From assembly GCF_000753865.1 (NCBI RefSeq), contig NZ_JQFW01000007.1, positions 1 to 49,151 on the forward strand: 49,151 bases of DNA. Reading direction: 5' to 3'. The notes under the pieces were generated by a model, which did not search any database, had not been told where the DNA came from, and saw nothing but the letters and a program-made list of their open reading frames with translations. Both the position numbers and the translations under genes were made by a program. Below, piece by piece: positions 23,238 to 32,169 of the stretch (position 1 is its first letter; the number at the start of each line of letters is the position of its first letter). This DNA is from Alteromonas sp. LOR (GTDB taxonomy: Bacteria > Pseudomonadota > Gammaproteobacteria > Enterobacterales > Alteromonadaceae).

Positions 23238-23429
23238 ACAAACCTCACTTATGAGTATTGGCAACGCTGTCGATGATGAAACATTCACCTCACACACACG
23301 TCAACCAACAACAGTATAGACACAAGGTAGGCCAAAGCGCCTCATTCTTTTGTCGAATAGTTGTTAATAAAATTTTAGCGATTCGCCGTGTAGTGCAGTT
23401 TCTGAGTGGGAAACACTCTACATAAAAGT

Positions 23430-24512
23430 TTAGGCATATCTCACGATACGAGGGACGCGACTGGACACGCGTGTCATCAGCTCATAATCGATGGTGCCCG
23501 CACAAGAGGCCACTTCGCTGATGGAGATGTTTTCTCCCCACAGCTCTACCGTGTCGCCAGTGGTAACATTATTAATGTGAGTTACGTCAATGGTTATCAT
23601 GTCCATAGACACCCGACCTACAAGCGACGCGCGCTGCCCTCTTATCATTACGGGCGTGCCGTTAGGGCAGTGTCGTGGATAACCATCGGCATAACCTATT
23701 CCCACTGTCGCTATTTTACTTGGCTTTTGTGCCCGCCAGGTTTGCCCGTAGCCTACCCCTTCACCCTCAGCGATGTCTCTAAGTGCAATAACGCTAGAGC
23801 GCAAGGTCATTGCAGGGAACAACTGCACCGACGTGCTGGTGATAGATTGAGTAGAAACCTTTCCACCATAAACACCGAGCCCTAACCGATTCCACTGTGC
23901 TTGAGATTGTGGCCAGTTCACGCATGCTGGCGAGTTTGCTAGGCTAACTGGTAACGACAAAGACGCTACCTTGGTTTCAAAGGCGGCTATTTGAGTGGCT
24001 GTAAAATCGTTATCTGGATCGTCGGCGCTGGCGAAATGCGTTACCAAAGTGGTCTCGTTGGTAAGCAGGCTTTGGTTTTTAGCCACAACCTGAACAATGT
24101 CGTCGGTAGAAAAACCCAGTCGATGCATACCACTATCTACTTTTAACCAAATATGCGGGCGTTTAGATACCTCACACTTTTGCATCCACTGTAGTTGTTC
24201 ATAAGAATGCATCACCAAGATACAGTCGTATTGCGCCGCCATTGCGCACTCTTTGGCTTGATGCGCCCCTTCAAGCACCACTATTGGCACTGTGATACCC
24301 GCTTCTCTTAATGCCACCGCTTCTTCAATAATAGCCACTGCAAAGCGCGGCGACACATGCTGAAGTATGCGCGCAACATTAATTGCACCGTGACCATAGG
24401 CGTCGGCTTTAATCACGGCCATAGACTGGCTGTGCTTTGCCATAGACGACAATGTTCTGAAATTTTGAAGTACGGCATCTGCGTGGATGATGGCTTGAGT
24501 TTGACGGCTCAC
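23430..24512 (-). CDS. alr: Alanine racemase
   Basis: A 360-residue fold-type III PLP enzyme converting L- to D-alanine for peptidoglycan. The PLP lysine is Lys35 in AVIKADAYGHG, and the second catalytic base is Tyr255 in GVGYGQTW. SMDM at 302-305 and a C-terminal YELMTRVSSRVPR are conserved. The length fits the family. It is divergent from murQ across a 280-base region, placing D-Ala supply beside cell-wall recycling. Confidence 0.96.
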   Translation of the reverse strand: MSRQTQAIIHADAVLQNFRTLSSMAKHSQSMAVIKADAYGHGAINVARILQHVSPRFAVAIIEEAVALREAGITVPIVVLEGAHQAKECAMAAQYDCILVMHSYEQLQWMQKCEVSKRPHIWLKVDSGMHRLGFSTDDIVQVVAKNQSLLTNETTLVTHFASADDPDNDFTATQIAAFETKVASLSLPVSLANSPACVNWPQSQAQWNRLGLGVYGGKVSTQSITSTSVQLFPAMTLRSSVIALRDIAEGEGVGYGQTWRAQKPSKIATVGIGYADGYPRHCPNGTPVMIRGQRASLVGRVSMDMITIDVTHINNVTTGDTVELWGENISISEVASCAGTIDYELMTRVSSRVPRIVRYA

Positions 24513-24680
24513 AGGTTAACTCTCACTGCATAAAAAAGTTGCTAATCACAATACAATCACCGTGTGACCATATCTAATGACGCAGATTATATCATGAGTT
24601 AAACCTGACCGCGTTTGTCTTTACCTGTGGTTTGTGGCCTTTCACCTTTAGACAAATGCCGTTATTCTTAGCTCTTTACC

Positions 24681-24725
24681 AATAGCACCTTTGCTATTAG
24701 CACCTTTGCTACTAGCAAAGAGCCT
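24681..24725. repeat. 15-bp minisatellite upstream of murQ
   Basis: AATAGCACCTTTGCT (24681-24695) and ATTAGCACCTTTGCT (24696-24710) are followed by a partial third copy ACTAGCAAAGAGCCT. Another related TAGCGCTTTGCT lies near 24745. It occupies the alr-murQ promoter region. Confidence 0.85.
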
Positions 24726-24793
24726 ACAGTAAGCACGGCACTACTAGCGCTTTGCTTCTAGCTTGTTATTAACCAATCACTAGAGTATCTCTC

Positions 24794-25762
24794 ATGCCGT
24801 TGTCACAGCCTTCATCTTCTCATTCTCTTATCAACGATTTAGCGCGTATTGTTTCGGAGGGCAGAAATCCAGACACTCTCGACATTGATACACTTTCCAC
24901 CGTAGACGTACTCTCAAAAATTAATGCTGAAGATGCAAAAGTGGCGGCAAGCGTAGCCACGCAAATTGCAGCAATTGCACAAACCGTTGATGCAGCAACG
25001 CAAAGCATTAAAGCGGGCGGCAGACTTATCTATATTGGAGCCGGTACCAGCGGCAGGTTAGGTATTTTAGATGCGGTGGAATGCAGACCCACTTTCAGCG
25101 TGCCCGACTCATTGGTAGTGGGAGTTATTGCAGGAGGTGACGATGCCATAGTGCACGCAGTAGAAGGCGCTGAAGATAATCGTGAGGCAGGCAAAGACGA
25201 TTTGGTTGCCCTATCACTGACTAAAAACGACACCGTAGTGGGCATTTCAGCAAGTGGCCGCACGCCTTATGTCAGTGGCGCGTTAACCTATGCAAGTGAG
25301 CTAGGCTGCACCACCGCCGCTATTGCCTGTAGCCCTGACGCAGCCATATTTGAACCCGCCGCTATTACAATATGCCCAGTAGTTGGCCCAGAAGCATTAA
25401 CAGGCAGTACCCGAATGAAGTCGGGCACGGCGCAAAAAATGATCCTCAATATGATAAGCACCACCACCATGGTGAAATTGGGTAAAACTTACGAAAACCT
25501 GATGGTAGACGTGAACGCCACGAATGAGAAATTGAAAGCCCGTGCATGTCGCATTGTAATGCAAGCCACCGAGTGTGATGAGGCCACCGCCATGGAGGCA
25601 CTCGACGCCTGCGATAATAAGGCAAAGGTCGCCATATTGATGGTACTGACTAACACCAATGCAGAGCAGGCGGCTAAAAGCCTGAGCAATCATAACGGAT
25701 ACTTAAGAAAAGCAGTCAAAACAGGCGCTGCGGACAAGCCAATGCCAAAAGCTGATAACTAG
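24794..25762 (+). CDS. murQ: N-acetylmuramic acid 6-phosphate etherase
   Basis: A 322-residue SIS-domain lyase that splits MurNAc-6-phosphate into GlcNAc-6-phosphate and D-lactate. IYIGAGTSGRLGILDAVE (79-96) is the phosphosugar-binding loop with the catalytic Glu96. SASGRTPYV and TGSTRMKSGTAQKMILNMIST are further family hallmarks. A cytoplasmic enzyme of peptidoglycan recycling. The next gene downstream encodes a NamZ-type muramidase, which would supply MurNAc. Confidence 0.96.
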   Translation: MPLSQPSSSHSLINDLARIVSEGRNPDTLDIDTLSTVDVLSKINAEDAKVAASVATQIAAIAQTVDAATQSIKAGGRLIYIGAGTSGRLGILDAVECRPTFSVPDSLVVGVIAGGDDAIVHAVEGAEDNREAGKDDLVALSLTKNDTVVGISASGRTPYVSGALTYASELGCTTAAIACSPDAAIFEPAAITICPVVGPEALTGSTRMKSGTAQKMILNMISTTTMVKLGKTYENLMVDVNATNEKLKARACRIVMQATECDEATAMEALDACDNKAKVAILMVLTNTNAEQAAKSLSNHNGYLRKAVKTGAADKPMPKADN

Positions 25763-25912
25763 CGAATAGGTAACTAGCTAATAAATAAATAGAAAATAGA
25801 GACGAAAGAGATGGGGCCTTGGCTATAAGAGGCTGTAAAAGGTTATAAGGGTCAACAAGGGTGCAATACATTGGTAAAAGGCATGCAGCAAAGCTTTAAC
25901 AGGGGAAGCAAT

Positions 25913-27478
25913 ATGAAAACACATAGATCATCAAAATGCCTTTTACCGTCTTTTATCCCGGCAGTGCGATACAGCTTAATGTTCTTCAAAGTAAGTTTGA
26001 GGGCAAGCTTGGGTTTGTGCCTGAAATGGCTTTTGAGATTGTGCTTGAGATTGTTCCTGAGTTTAGGCTTAGGAATGGTCATTCCATTAGGCGCTATGGC
26101 AGCGTTAAATACACCAACCGCTAGTGCCTCACAAATTAAAGTTGGCGCTGAGCAATTTGATAGCTATGTGCCTTTGTTATCTGGAAAACGTGTTGCTCTG
26201 GTTGTTAACCAAAGTGCTCTGGTTGCGAATAGCGAACCGGAGCCTAGCGTTGATGTTGATGTTGATGTTGATGGTGAAGGTAATTCAACTGGCGCTCCTT
26301 CAGCAACCAAACAGCATCTGCTTGATGCATTGCTCGCTCGCAACATCAATGTGGTCAGTATTATGTCTCCCGAGCATGGTTTTCGAGGAGATAAAGATGC
26401 CGGAGAAAAGATAGACAGCAACATCGACATTCAAACCGGCTTACCCATTCACTCTCTTTACGGTAAAACCAAAAAGCCCTCTGTGGCGATGTTAGAAAAT
26501 ATCGACACCGTTATTTTCGACATACAGGATGTGGGCGTGCGCTTTTATACCTATTTGAGTACCCTGCATTACGTTATTGAAGCCGCGTTTGAACAAGGTG
26601 TTGATGTGATTGTGCTTGATAGGCCGAACCCTAATATAGCCTACGTTGACGGGCCGTTACTTACACCACCCTTTAAATCATTTATTGGCATGCATCCCAT
26701 TCCCGTACTTCATGGTATGACACTAGGTGAACTTGCCAAGATGATAGTGGGAGAAGGTTGGCTAGACACAGATAAACGCGCAAACCTAACGGTTGTGCCA
26801 GTAGCAAACTATACCCGAACCACGCCCTACTCGCTTCCCATAGCGCCGAGTCCAAACCTTCCCAACGATAATGCTATTCGGCTTTACCCCACACTGTGTT
26901 TTTTTGAGGGCACATCGGTAAGCATTGGTCGCGGAACTGACCTTCCTTTTCAACTTATAGGTCACCCTGTTGCCAATTTAGGCAACAGCCGTATTAAGGT
27001 AAATGCAAACCATGGATCGTCAAATCCGAAGCACAAAGGCACAACATTGTTTGCCCAGACTCTTGTGGCTGACTCTTCTATTTCTGAGCTTTCTAGCGCA
27101 CAAGATTCTGAAGCACAGAAGCAAATATTAGAGCCACAAATAATAGAGGAGTCGACAACACCAAATTTAAGAACAAACACCAGAACAAAAGCGCGAAAAC
27201 CAGCGGCCAAAAATGCAAGATTAAGCCCAATAAGCGGGCTAGATATTCAAACGTTGCTAGATACATTTAACGCTGTAAAACTGGCTGATGAGACTTTTTT
27301 TACTCGCCCAAATTTTTTCGATAAATTAGCCGGAAGTTCGTCTTTGAGAGAAGCCATAGTGGCCGGCAAGAAAGCAGATGAAATTTATGAATCTTGGCTA
27401 GCAGACATTGTAAAATTTAAAGCGCAGCGAGCCCCCTATCTACTTTATTCAGAGCACACTCAACACACTGCAAAATAA
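25913..27478 (+). CDS. namZ: Secreted exo-beta-N-acetylmuramidase (NamZ, DUF1343)
   Basis: A 521-residue protein from ATG 25913, with GGGGAAG upstream. The DUF1343 core starts near residue 74 and shows SPEHGFRGDKDAGEK (152-166), VIFDIQDVGVRFYTYLSTLHY (200-220), VLDRPNP and HGMTLGELA. NamZ removes MurNAc from the non-reducing ends of glycan strands. The leader is unusual: its hydrophobic part (residues 33-56) is encoded by 12-bp tandem repeats and holds Lys and Arg residues. A (Asp-Val)n stretch lies at about 113-121, and a low-complexity insertion at about 384-440 splits the C-terminal part. It pairs naturally with nagZ and murQ in peptidoglycan breakdown. Confidence 0.9.
   Translation: MKTHRSSKCLLPSFIPAVRYSLMFFKVSLRASLGLCLKWLLRLCLRLFLSLGLGMVIPLGAMAALNTPTASASQIKVGAEQFDSYVPLLSGKRVALVVNQSALVANSEPEPSVDVDVDVDGEGNSTGAPSATKQHLLDALLARNINVVSIMSPEHGFRGDKDAGEKIDSNIDIQTGLPIHSLYGKTKKPSVAMLENIDTVIFDIQDVGVRFYTYLSTLHYVIEAAFEQGVDVIVLDRPNPNIAYVDGPLLTPPFKSFIGMHPIPVLHGMTLGELAKMIVGEGWLDTDKRANLTVVPVANYTRTTPYSLPIAPSPNLPNDNAIRLYPTLCFFEGTSVSIGRGTDLPFQLIGHPVANLGNSRIKVNANHGSSNPKHKGTTLFAQTLVADSSISELSSAQDSEAQKQILEPQIIEESTTPNLRTNTRTKARKPAAKNARLSPISGLDIQTLLDTFNAVKLADETFFTRPNFFDKLAGSSSLREAIVAGKKADEIYESWLADIVKFKAQRAPYLLYSEHTQHTAK
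26009..26080 (+). repeat. 12-bp coding repeat in the NamZ signal peptide
   Basis: Six consecutive 12-base units in frame (TTGGGTTTGTGC, CTGAAATGGCTT, TTGAGATTGTGC, TTGAGATTGTTC, CTGAGTTTAGGC, TTAGGAATGGTC) encode the leucine-rich leader segment. Confidence 0.85.
26249..26272 (+). repeat. Hexamer repeat GTTGAT x4 within namZ
   Basis: Four perfect GTTGAT copies in frame encode Val-Asp repeats in a linker that separates the first strand of the DUF1343 domain from the next helix. Confidence 0.92.
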
Positions 27479-28380
27479 CGTTAGTAACCGCTTACAAACT
27501 ATTAATAATATCCACTTAGATATTGCCCAGCAAACCATTTATGACAAGCGGTTATCTTCAACAGTAATGGGCTTATATCTGCTACAGCGTGAGCGCCTGT
27601 AAAAGCGTGGACGTTTAACGCCATGTATAAATCGGCAACAAGCATGCCTACTGAATGTATGCATAGAGATTAGTAAGCACTCACACTTAACTTTAAAGAG
27701 TGTTAATTTGAATGCTGGCTAAAGGGATGTTTTGAATGTTATTTAAATATTCGTTGAGAATTGCTGACGTGTATTGTAATTGTAAATTGGGACTTAACTT
27801 AAGGAACAGGTTGAGAGAATCAGCACTTACCCAGGTTTTTACAGTTCACAATTATTAGCAGGTTGGTGCATAACAACACACCATGTTAGGTGCCATACTA
27901 CTAGGTGGCATAAACTGACAGTGAGAGCTTGGTTACTTCCTTCGTTTTTTATCTTATTTTCAGCTTTATTCGATGTCTATCAGTACACAAAAAAGTAGAC
28001 GAAAATAGCGCAAGTTACTGATAAAGCTTTCACTAAAAACCCTGCTAATTTTTCAGCTTGAGATAACATTTTAGACTCTCTAAAAGTCTAATTAGTGAGT
28101 ACTAACATACCGCTTCTTCTCTACTATTTTCAGCGCGTTTTTTTTATGTATTTTTATTAGTGTTTGGCTTGGTGTTTGGCTTAGTATTTGAGTAGCAATT
28201 TACAGGTCTTCTTTCCTACATATTTGATCTAACACACGCCTTGTTTTTCACCTAGTTTTCACCTTGCTTCCGACCTCTTTTTTACCCTGATTTGCTCCTT
28301 CATCACCACCAAATATTAAACCCAATATTAGCCCCTTATTTATATTGCTTTGGCACGTAACATTAAAAATAGCAGCGTAA
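27479..28380. other. 900-base convergent gap without a recognised gene
   Basis: It lies between the ends of namZ and nagZ and is AT-rich. It contains a perfect 7-bp hairpin TTAGACT/AGTCTAA with a 7-base loop (28071-28091), a short TGCCA/TGGCA pair near 27890-27911 and GTTTGGCTTG-type direct repeats near 28160-28185. A 43-codon frame from 27736 has no convincing ribosome binding site. No RNA gene recognised. Confidence 0.5.
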
Positions 28381-30585
28381 CTATTGTTGCCAGCTAACTG
28401 GAGATTTTCCCTTTGGGACAAGTTTTCCACTTAGCACTTTCATCAAGGTTTGAAGACTCTGACTAGACACCTTTTGGCTAGGTTCGTCGCTGTTGGTATC
28501 GATTAGCGCACTTTTCTCCAGTGCATAGTCATAAGTTGCAATGCCAATGTCTGCATAGTCCATTGCCGCCTTGGCGGTGTAAGGCATTCTCATTGCAGCA
28601 AAAATTACTGTTTTGCCTTGCGATCTTGCCAGCTTCATTGCATACGCGCCAAAGGCGTTTAACTGCGCTCCACTGGCCCTATTTGCGAGTTGCGAGGCTC
28701 GATCTAACCCACCAAGCTCATAGTTGGCGTGAAGCGGCGTAATATCACCCACAATGAGTGCATCAGATTGCTTGATTAACCGCGATACTAACCCTTTATT
28801 CGGCAGCTCGATGAGCGGCAAACACGCGTACTGCGCATTAGCGTCGACAGAAAGTACGGCGTCTTCAAGGGCTAAGCATCTCGCTGCGTCTGGCATGAGC
28901 GCTACCCACTTCACTGCTTTTACGGGAAGTTTATTGTTTCCAAACAGTAAGGTGACAGACGCCTCAGAAAGCGCTTTCTCAATTTGTTTCCCCTTTAAAT
29001 ACAGCGCACTAGCATTTTCGTTTTTGGGCGCATTAGCGTGAGTTTTTGCAGCGATTTTTGAATTGTCTTTTGCGTTTTTATCTGCGTTCTTTGCTGCGCT
29101 CTCTGCTGTATTCTCTTTTGCGCTCTCTTTTGCGCCCTCTTCCGCATTCCCTTTTAAGTAGCCTGCTGCTTTACCTTTCGATTCTGGGATAACCTTGTCA
29201 CTGCGTGGAGTAGTCTCACCGGTGTTCGCCTGTGCTTCATTAAGCCACCACGACATAGGTTTACTCACGTACCGGCCTAGCTGATGATGTAACTTCATGC
29301 GCAACACCCGTTGGTGTGATGCTGTTAACCGTCCCATCTTTTGCTTATCTTTCACCGTTCGCATTGCAAGGCTATTTAGCATGGCTTTAAATGCCTCTAT
29401 ATCTTGTAGATTGCGAATGGTATATGGCATAAGCGCAATGTCTGCACCCGCGTCAAAGGCCATCATCACCGCCTCTTCTTCTGTAAAAAATTGTGATATG
29501 CCCGCCATATCCAACGCGTCGGTTACAATGAGTCCATCGAAGCCTAAACGATTGCGCAAAATGTCGGTTAAGATACGCTTTGATAAGGTGGCCGGCACAA
29601 TTTGCAGTTCGCCTTGTTTGTTTTTGATAGTGGTATTATCTAGGGATGGATATTGAATATGTGCACTCATCACCATGGCTGGCGGTGTGTCGCTATTAAT
29701 AATATTAGCGAATGGAAGCAAGTCGCCAGATTGTGCTTGTTTAAGCGAATGGTCAACTCGCGGTAGTCCCGAATGACTGTCTACGCGAGTATCTCCATGA
29801 CCAGGAAAATGTTTAAGCGCGCTTAATACCCCTGCTTTCTGCATAGCCGACACAAAGGCTTCACCAAGTTCTGCGGTTTGTTCAGGACTTTCACCAAAGC
29901 TACGAACGTTAATAACGGGGTTGTTAGGTTCGCTATTAATATCAACCGAAGGGGCGAAGTTAGTATTTATTCCCAGCGGCAGCAATGTTCTACCTATGTG
30001 CTCACCAATGTTGCTAGCAAACGCATTACCATGTTGATGCGCAGACGCCCCAATAGCCAGGTTACCCGCAAAAGCAGGTAATATAGTAGTAGGTAACCGA
30101 GCCACCCGCCCACCTTCTTGGTCAACAGCAATAAAGAGGGCTTCTTTTCCCGCCTGTCGCATGTTGGCCTGTAGCTCGTAATTCATTGTTACAAGCTGCT
30201 TGGCGCTATGGATATTTTCACTAAAGAGTATTACGCCGCCAATATTTTCACTACTGAGTAAATTTAGTAATGGCTGTGGCATGGTCGTAACAGGAGTTCT
30301 GCATTGCTTGGATAAGGTACCGTCTTGGCAAAAATAACGAAAATCCAACATCATTTTTTGCCCTATCATTAACTTGGCTTTTTTAAGCTGGGCGTCACTG
30401 GCTTCAGTATTCGTGCCGCCAGGTGTAAAACTAGCGCTAAAATCAGATGCGAAACAAGGCACAGCTACAGCAATAAAAAGCCCAGTAATAAATAGGCTGT
30501 TTCTGTAGAGCGTTAACGCAGAGAGCACTGAACGACTTGATGTTATAACGGGGGTTTTAGTTTTCTTAAATGTGAAGAACGACAA
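28381..30585 (-). CDS. nagZ: Secreted two-domain beta-N-acetylglucosaminidase (NagZ-like, GH3)
   Basis: A 734-residue protein, about twice E. coli NagZ (341) and closer to the secreted Bacillus type. A signal peptide lies at residues 28-47 (ending CFASDF). The GH3 barrel follows, with DQEGGRVARL (155-164), KHFPGHGDTRVDSH (258-271) carrying the Asp-His acid/base pair, and the nucleophile Asp356 in IVTDALDM. A linker at about 465-528, rich in Ala, Lys, Glu and Asn with a 4-residue period, joins a C-terminal GH3_C-like domain (530-725). It removes GlcNAc from peptidoglycan fragments, probably in the periplasm. The start is TTG; no better start preserves the signal peptide. Confidence 0.88.
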   Translation of the reverse strand: MSFFTFKKTKTPVITSSRSVLSALTLYRNSLFITGLFIAVAVPCFASDFSASFTPGGTNTEASDAQLKKAKLMIGQKMMLDFRYFCQDGTLSKQCRTPVTTMPQPLLNLLSSENIGGVILFSENIHSAKQLVTMNYELQANMRQAGKEALFIAVDQEGGRVARLPTTILPAFAGNLAIGASAHQHGNAFASNIGEHIGRTLLPLGINTNFAPSVDINSEPNNPVINVRSFGESPEQTAELGEAFVSAMQKAGVLSALKHFPGHGDTRVDSHSGLPRVDHSLKQAQSGDLLPFANIINSDTPPAMVMSAHIQYPSLDNTTIKNKQGELQIVPATLSKRILTDILRNRLGFDGLIVTDALDMAGISQFFTEEEAVMMAFDAGADIALMPYTIRNLQDIEAFKAMLNSLAMRTVKDKQKMGRLTASHQRVLRMKLHHQLGRYVSKPMSWWLNEAQANTGETTPRSDKVIPESKGKAAGYLKGNAEEGAKESAKENTAESAAKNADKNAKDNSKIAAKTHANAPKNENASALYLKGKQIEKALSEASVTLLFGNNKLPVKAVKWVALMPDAARCLALEDAVLSVDANAQYACLPLIELPNKGLVSRLIKQSDALIVGDITPLHANYELGGLDRASQLANRASGAQLNAFGAYAMKLARSQGKTVIFAAMRMPYTAKAAMDYADIGIATYDYALEKSALIDTNSDEPSQKVSSQSLQTLMKVLSGKLVPKGKSPVSWQQ

Positions 30586-30761
30586 TGTTTATCTAATCCT
30601 TGGTAACAACGCACACAATACGGTACGCTACTATAAATCAGGAAGCTAGCAGAACGCGAACTGCTCTGATCACCGCTAAACCCGCAGTTTCTCTGCGAGT
30701 TAGTCACGTTAATGAGCGCTCCCCTGGCGCTAAGTCAATACGTTTAGATTTGGAAAGTAGT

Positions 30762-32138
30762 ATGGATTGGATGTCAGTCATCCCCCCAATTGTGGCTATT
30801 GCCGTTGTATTTTGGAAAAAAGAAGTCATTCTCGCACTCGCCCTTGCTGTGCTTTGCGCGGAAACGCTGATATTGGTCAATACGGATTTAAGCGGCACTT
30901 ACCTTGCGCCGATAAATGCGATTGAAAGAGTGGTTGGCACAGCCTCTAGCCCGGGTAATACAAGGGTATTATTATTTTCCGTATTGGTTGGTGCACTGCT
31001 AGCCTTTATTCGCGATTCTGGCGGTGTTACCGCTACCGTTAACTTTCTGGTTGGCAAAGGCGTAGCCAAAACCCGTAAACAGGTGGGCGGACTGACTATG
31101 TTTACCGGTATTGCGGTGTTTATCGAATCGAATTTAAGCGTGCTGACTGCGGGTATATTTGCCAGAGGTTTATACGACCGTTTTGGAATGAGCCGTGCTC
31201 GCCTTGCCTACGTTATTGACTCTACCAGTGCGCCAGTTTGTATACTAATACTCCTTAACGGTTGGGGCGCGTTTATATTAAGTCTGCTAGACGCCTACGA
31301 ACTGCCCGCCTCTTCTGCCTCAATTTTATGGGGCAGCGTTGTATTTAATTTCTACGCCATTTTTACTCTTCTTATTGTCGCCTACACAATATCTGCCGAC
31401 AAAGTACACGGCCCAATGCTAGAAGAAGAAAACGCGCTTTCTCACACCGATGTAACGCAGCACTCTGAACCGGCTACCAAAGCGCGCTTTATGATAGCGC
31501 CTTTACTGGTGATGGTATTTAGCATGGTGGGCTTTATGTTCTGGACTGGTAACGGCACGCTTTCACAAGGAAGCGGCAGTAAATCTGTACTCTACGCCAC
31601 AGCGCTCGCTACTGCTCTTGCGTATTTCTTGCTGTTGTTTCACAAACGATTCACCCACAAAGAAGCGGTAGAAATTGGCTTTAAAGGCATGGGCGAGCTT
31701 CTGCCCTTGGTTACCATTGTATTGCTTTCTCTTACCCTTGGTAATAGCTTAAAAGACTTAGGAACAGGGGTGTTTGTTGCTGGCGTAGTGGGCGAATACC
31801 TTCCTATTGTGTTTATTGTGCCAATGCTATTTATTGCCGGTGGCGTGATGTCTTTTACCACGGGCACCTCGTGGGGCACTTTTGCTATTCTTATTCCTAT
31901 TGGCGTACCGCTAATACAAAGTTTAGGGCTCCCCCCATCGCTGGTTATTGCGGCTATTTTGGGAGGCGGTATATTTGGCGATCATTGCTCGCCTATTTCA
32001 GATACAACAGCGGTTTCTTCTCTGGCAGCAGGGTGCGATGTACTTACACATGTTAAAACACAAATACCCTATGCGCTTTTCGCCGGTGTACTTACGCTAA
32101 TTGCATACTTCATTGCTAGCGTCATTATGATTGGGTAA
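30762..32138 (+). CDS. NhaC-family-like Na+/H+ antiporter or Na+-coupled transporter
   Basis: A 458-residue membrane protein from ATG 30762 (GGAAAG upstream; the frame is open to 30600). About eleven helices are present. The segments GGLTMFTGIAVFIESNLSVLTAG and FGDHCSPISDTTAVSSLAAGCDVLTHVKTQIPYAL match the NhaC antiporter group. Paralogues in this family also carry organic solutes. It lies divergent from nagZ and 31 bases ahead of the gamma-glutamyltransferase gene, so it may serve uptake of the released products; this is inference. Confidence 0.85.
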   Translation: MDWMSVIPPIVAIAVVFWKKEVILALALAVLCAETLILVNTDLSGTYLAPINAIERVVGTASSPGNTRVLLFSVLVGALLAFIRDSGGVTATVNFLVGKGVAKTRKQVGGLTMFTGIAVFIESNLSVLTAGIFARGLYDRFGMSRARLAYVIDSTSAPVCILILLNGWGAFILSLLDAYELPASSASILWGSVVFNFYAIFTLLIVAYTISADKVHGPMLEEENALSHTDVTQHSEPATKARFMIAPLLVMVFSMVGFMFWTGNGTLSQGSGSKSVLYATALATALAYFLLLFHKRFTHKEAVEIGFKGMGELLPLVTIVLLSLTLGNSLKDLGTGVFVAGVVGEYLPIVFIVPMLFIAGGVMSFTTGTSWGTFAILIPIGVPLIQSLGLPPSLVIAAILGGGIFGDHCSPISDTTAVSSLAAGCDVLTHVKTQIPYALFAGVLTLIAYFIASVIMIG

Positions 32139-32169
32139 CCCCCATTTTTGCATTACAAAGGAGCTATAC

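Noticed and set aside
23116..23319. 67-codon plus-strand frame after the terminator
   Set aside because: It is opposite to a better-supported minus-strand miniprotein with a ribosome binding site, and it begins within the terminator tail without a ribosome binding site.
27736..27864. 43-codon frame in the namZ-nagZ gap
   Set aside because: No suitable ribosome binding site, and composition like the surrounding non-coding DNA.
27868..27893. GCATAAC...GTTAGGT as a stray attC site
   Set aside because: The two boxes are only about ten bases apart, with no arms to form an attC hairpin. Likely chance.
28248..28430. 60-codon minus-strand frame overlapping the nagZ end
   Set aside because: It overlaps the nagZ coding end in another frame, has no ribosome binding site and lies in low-complexity sequence.
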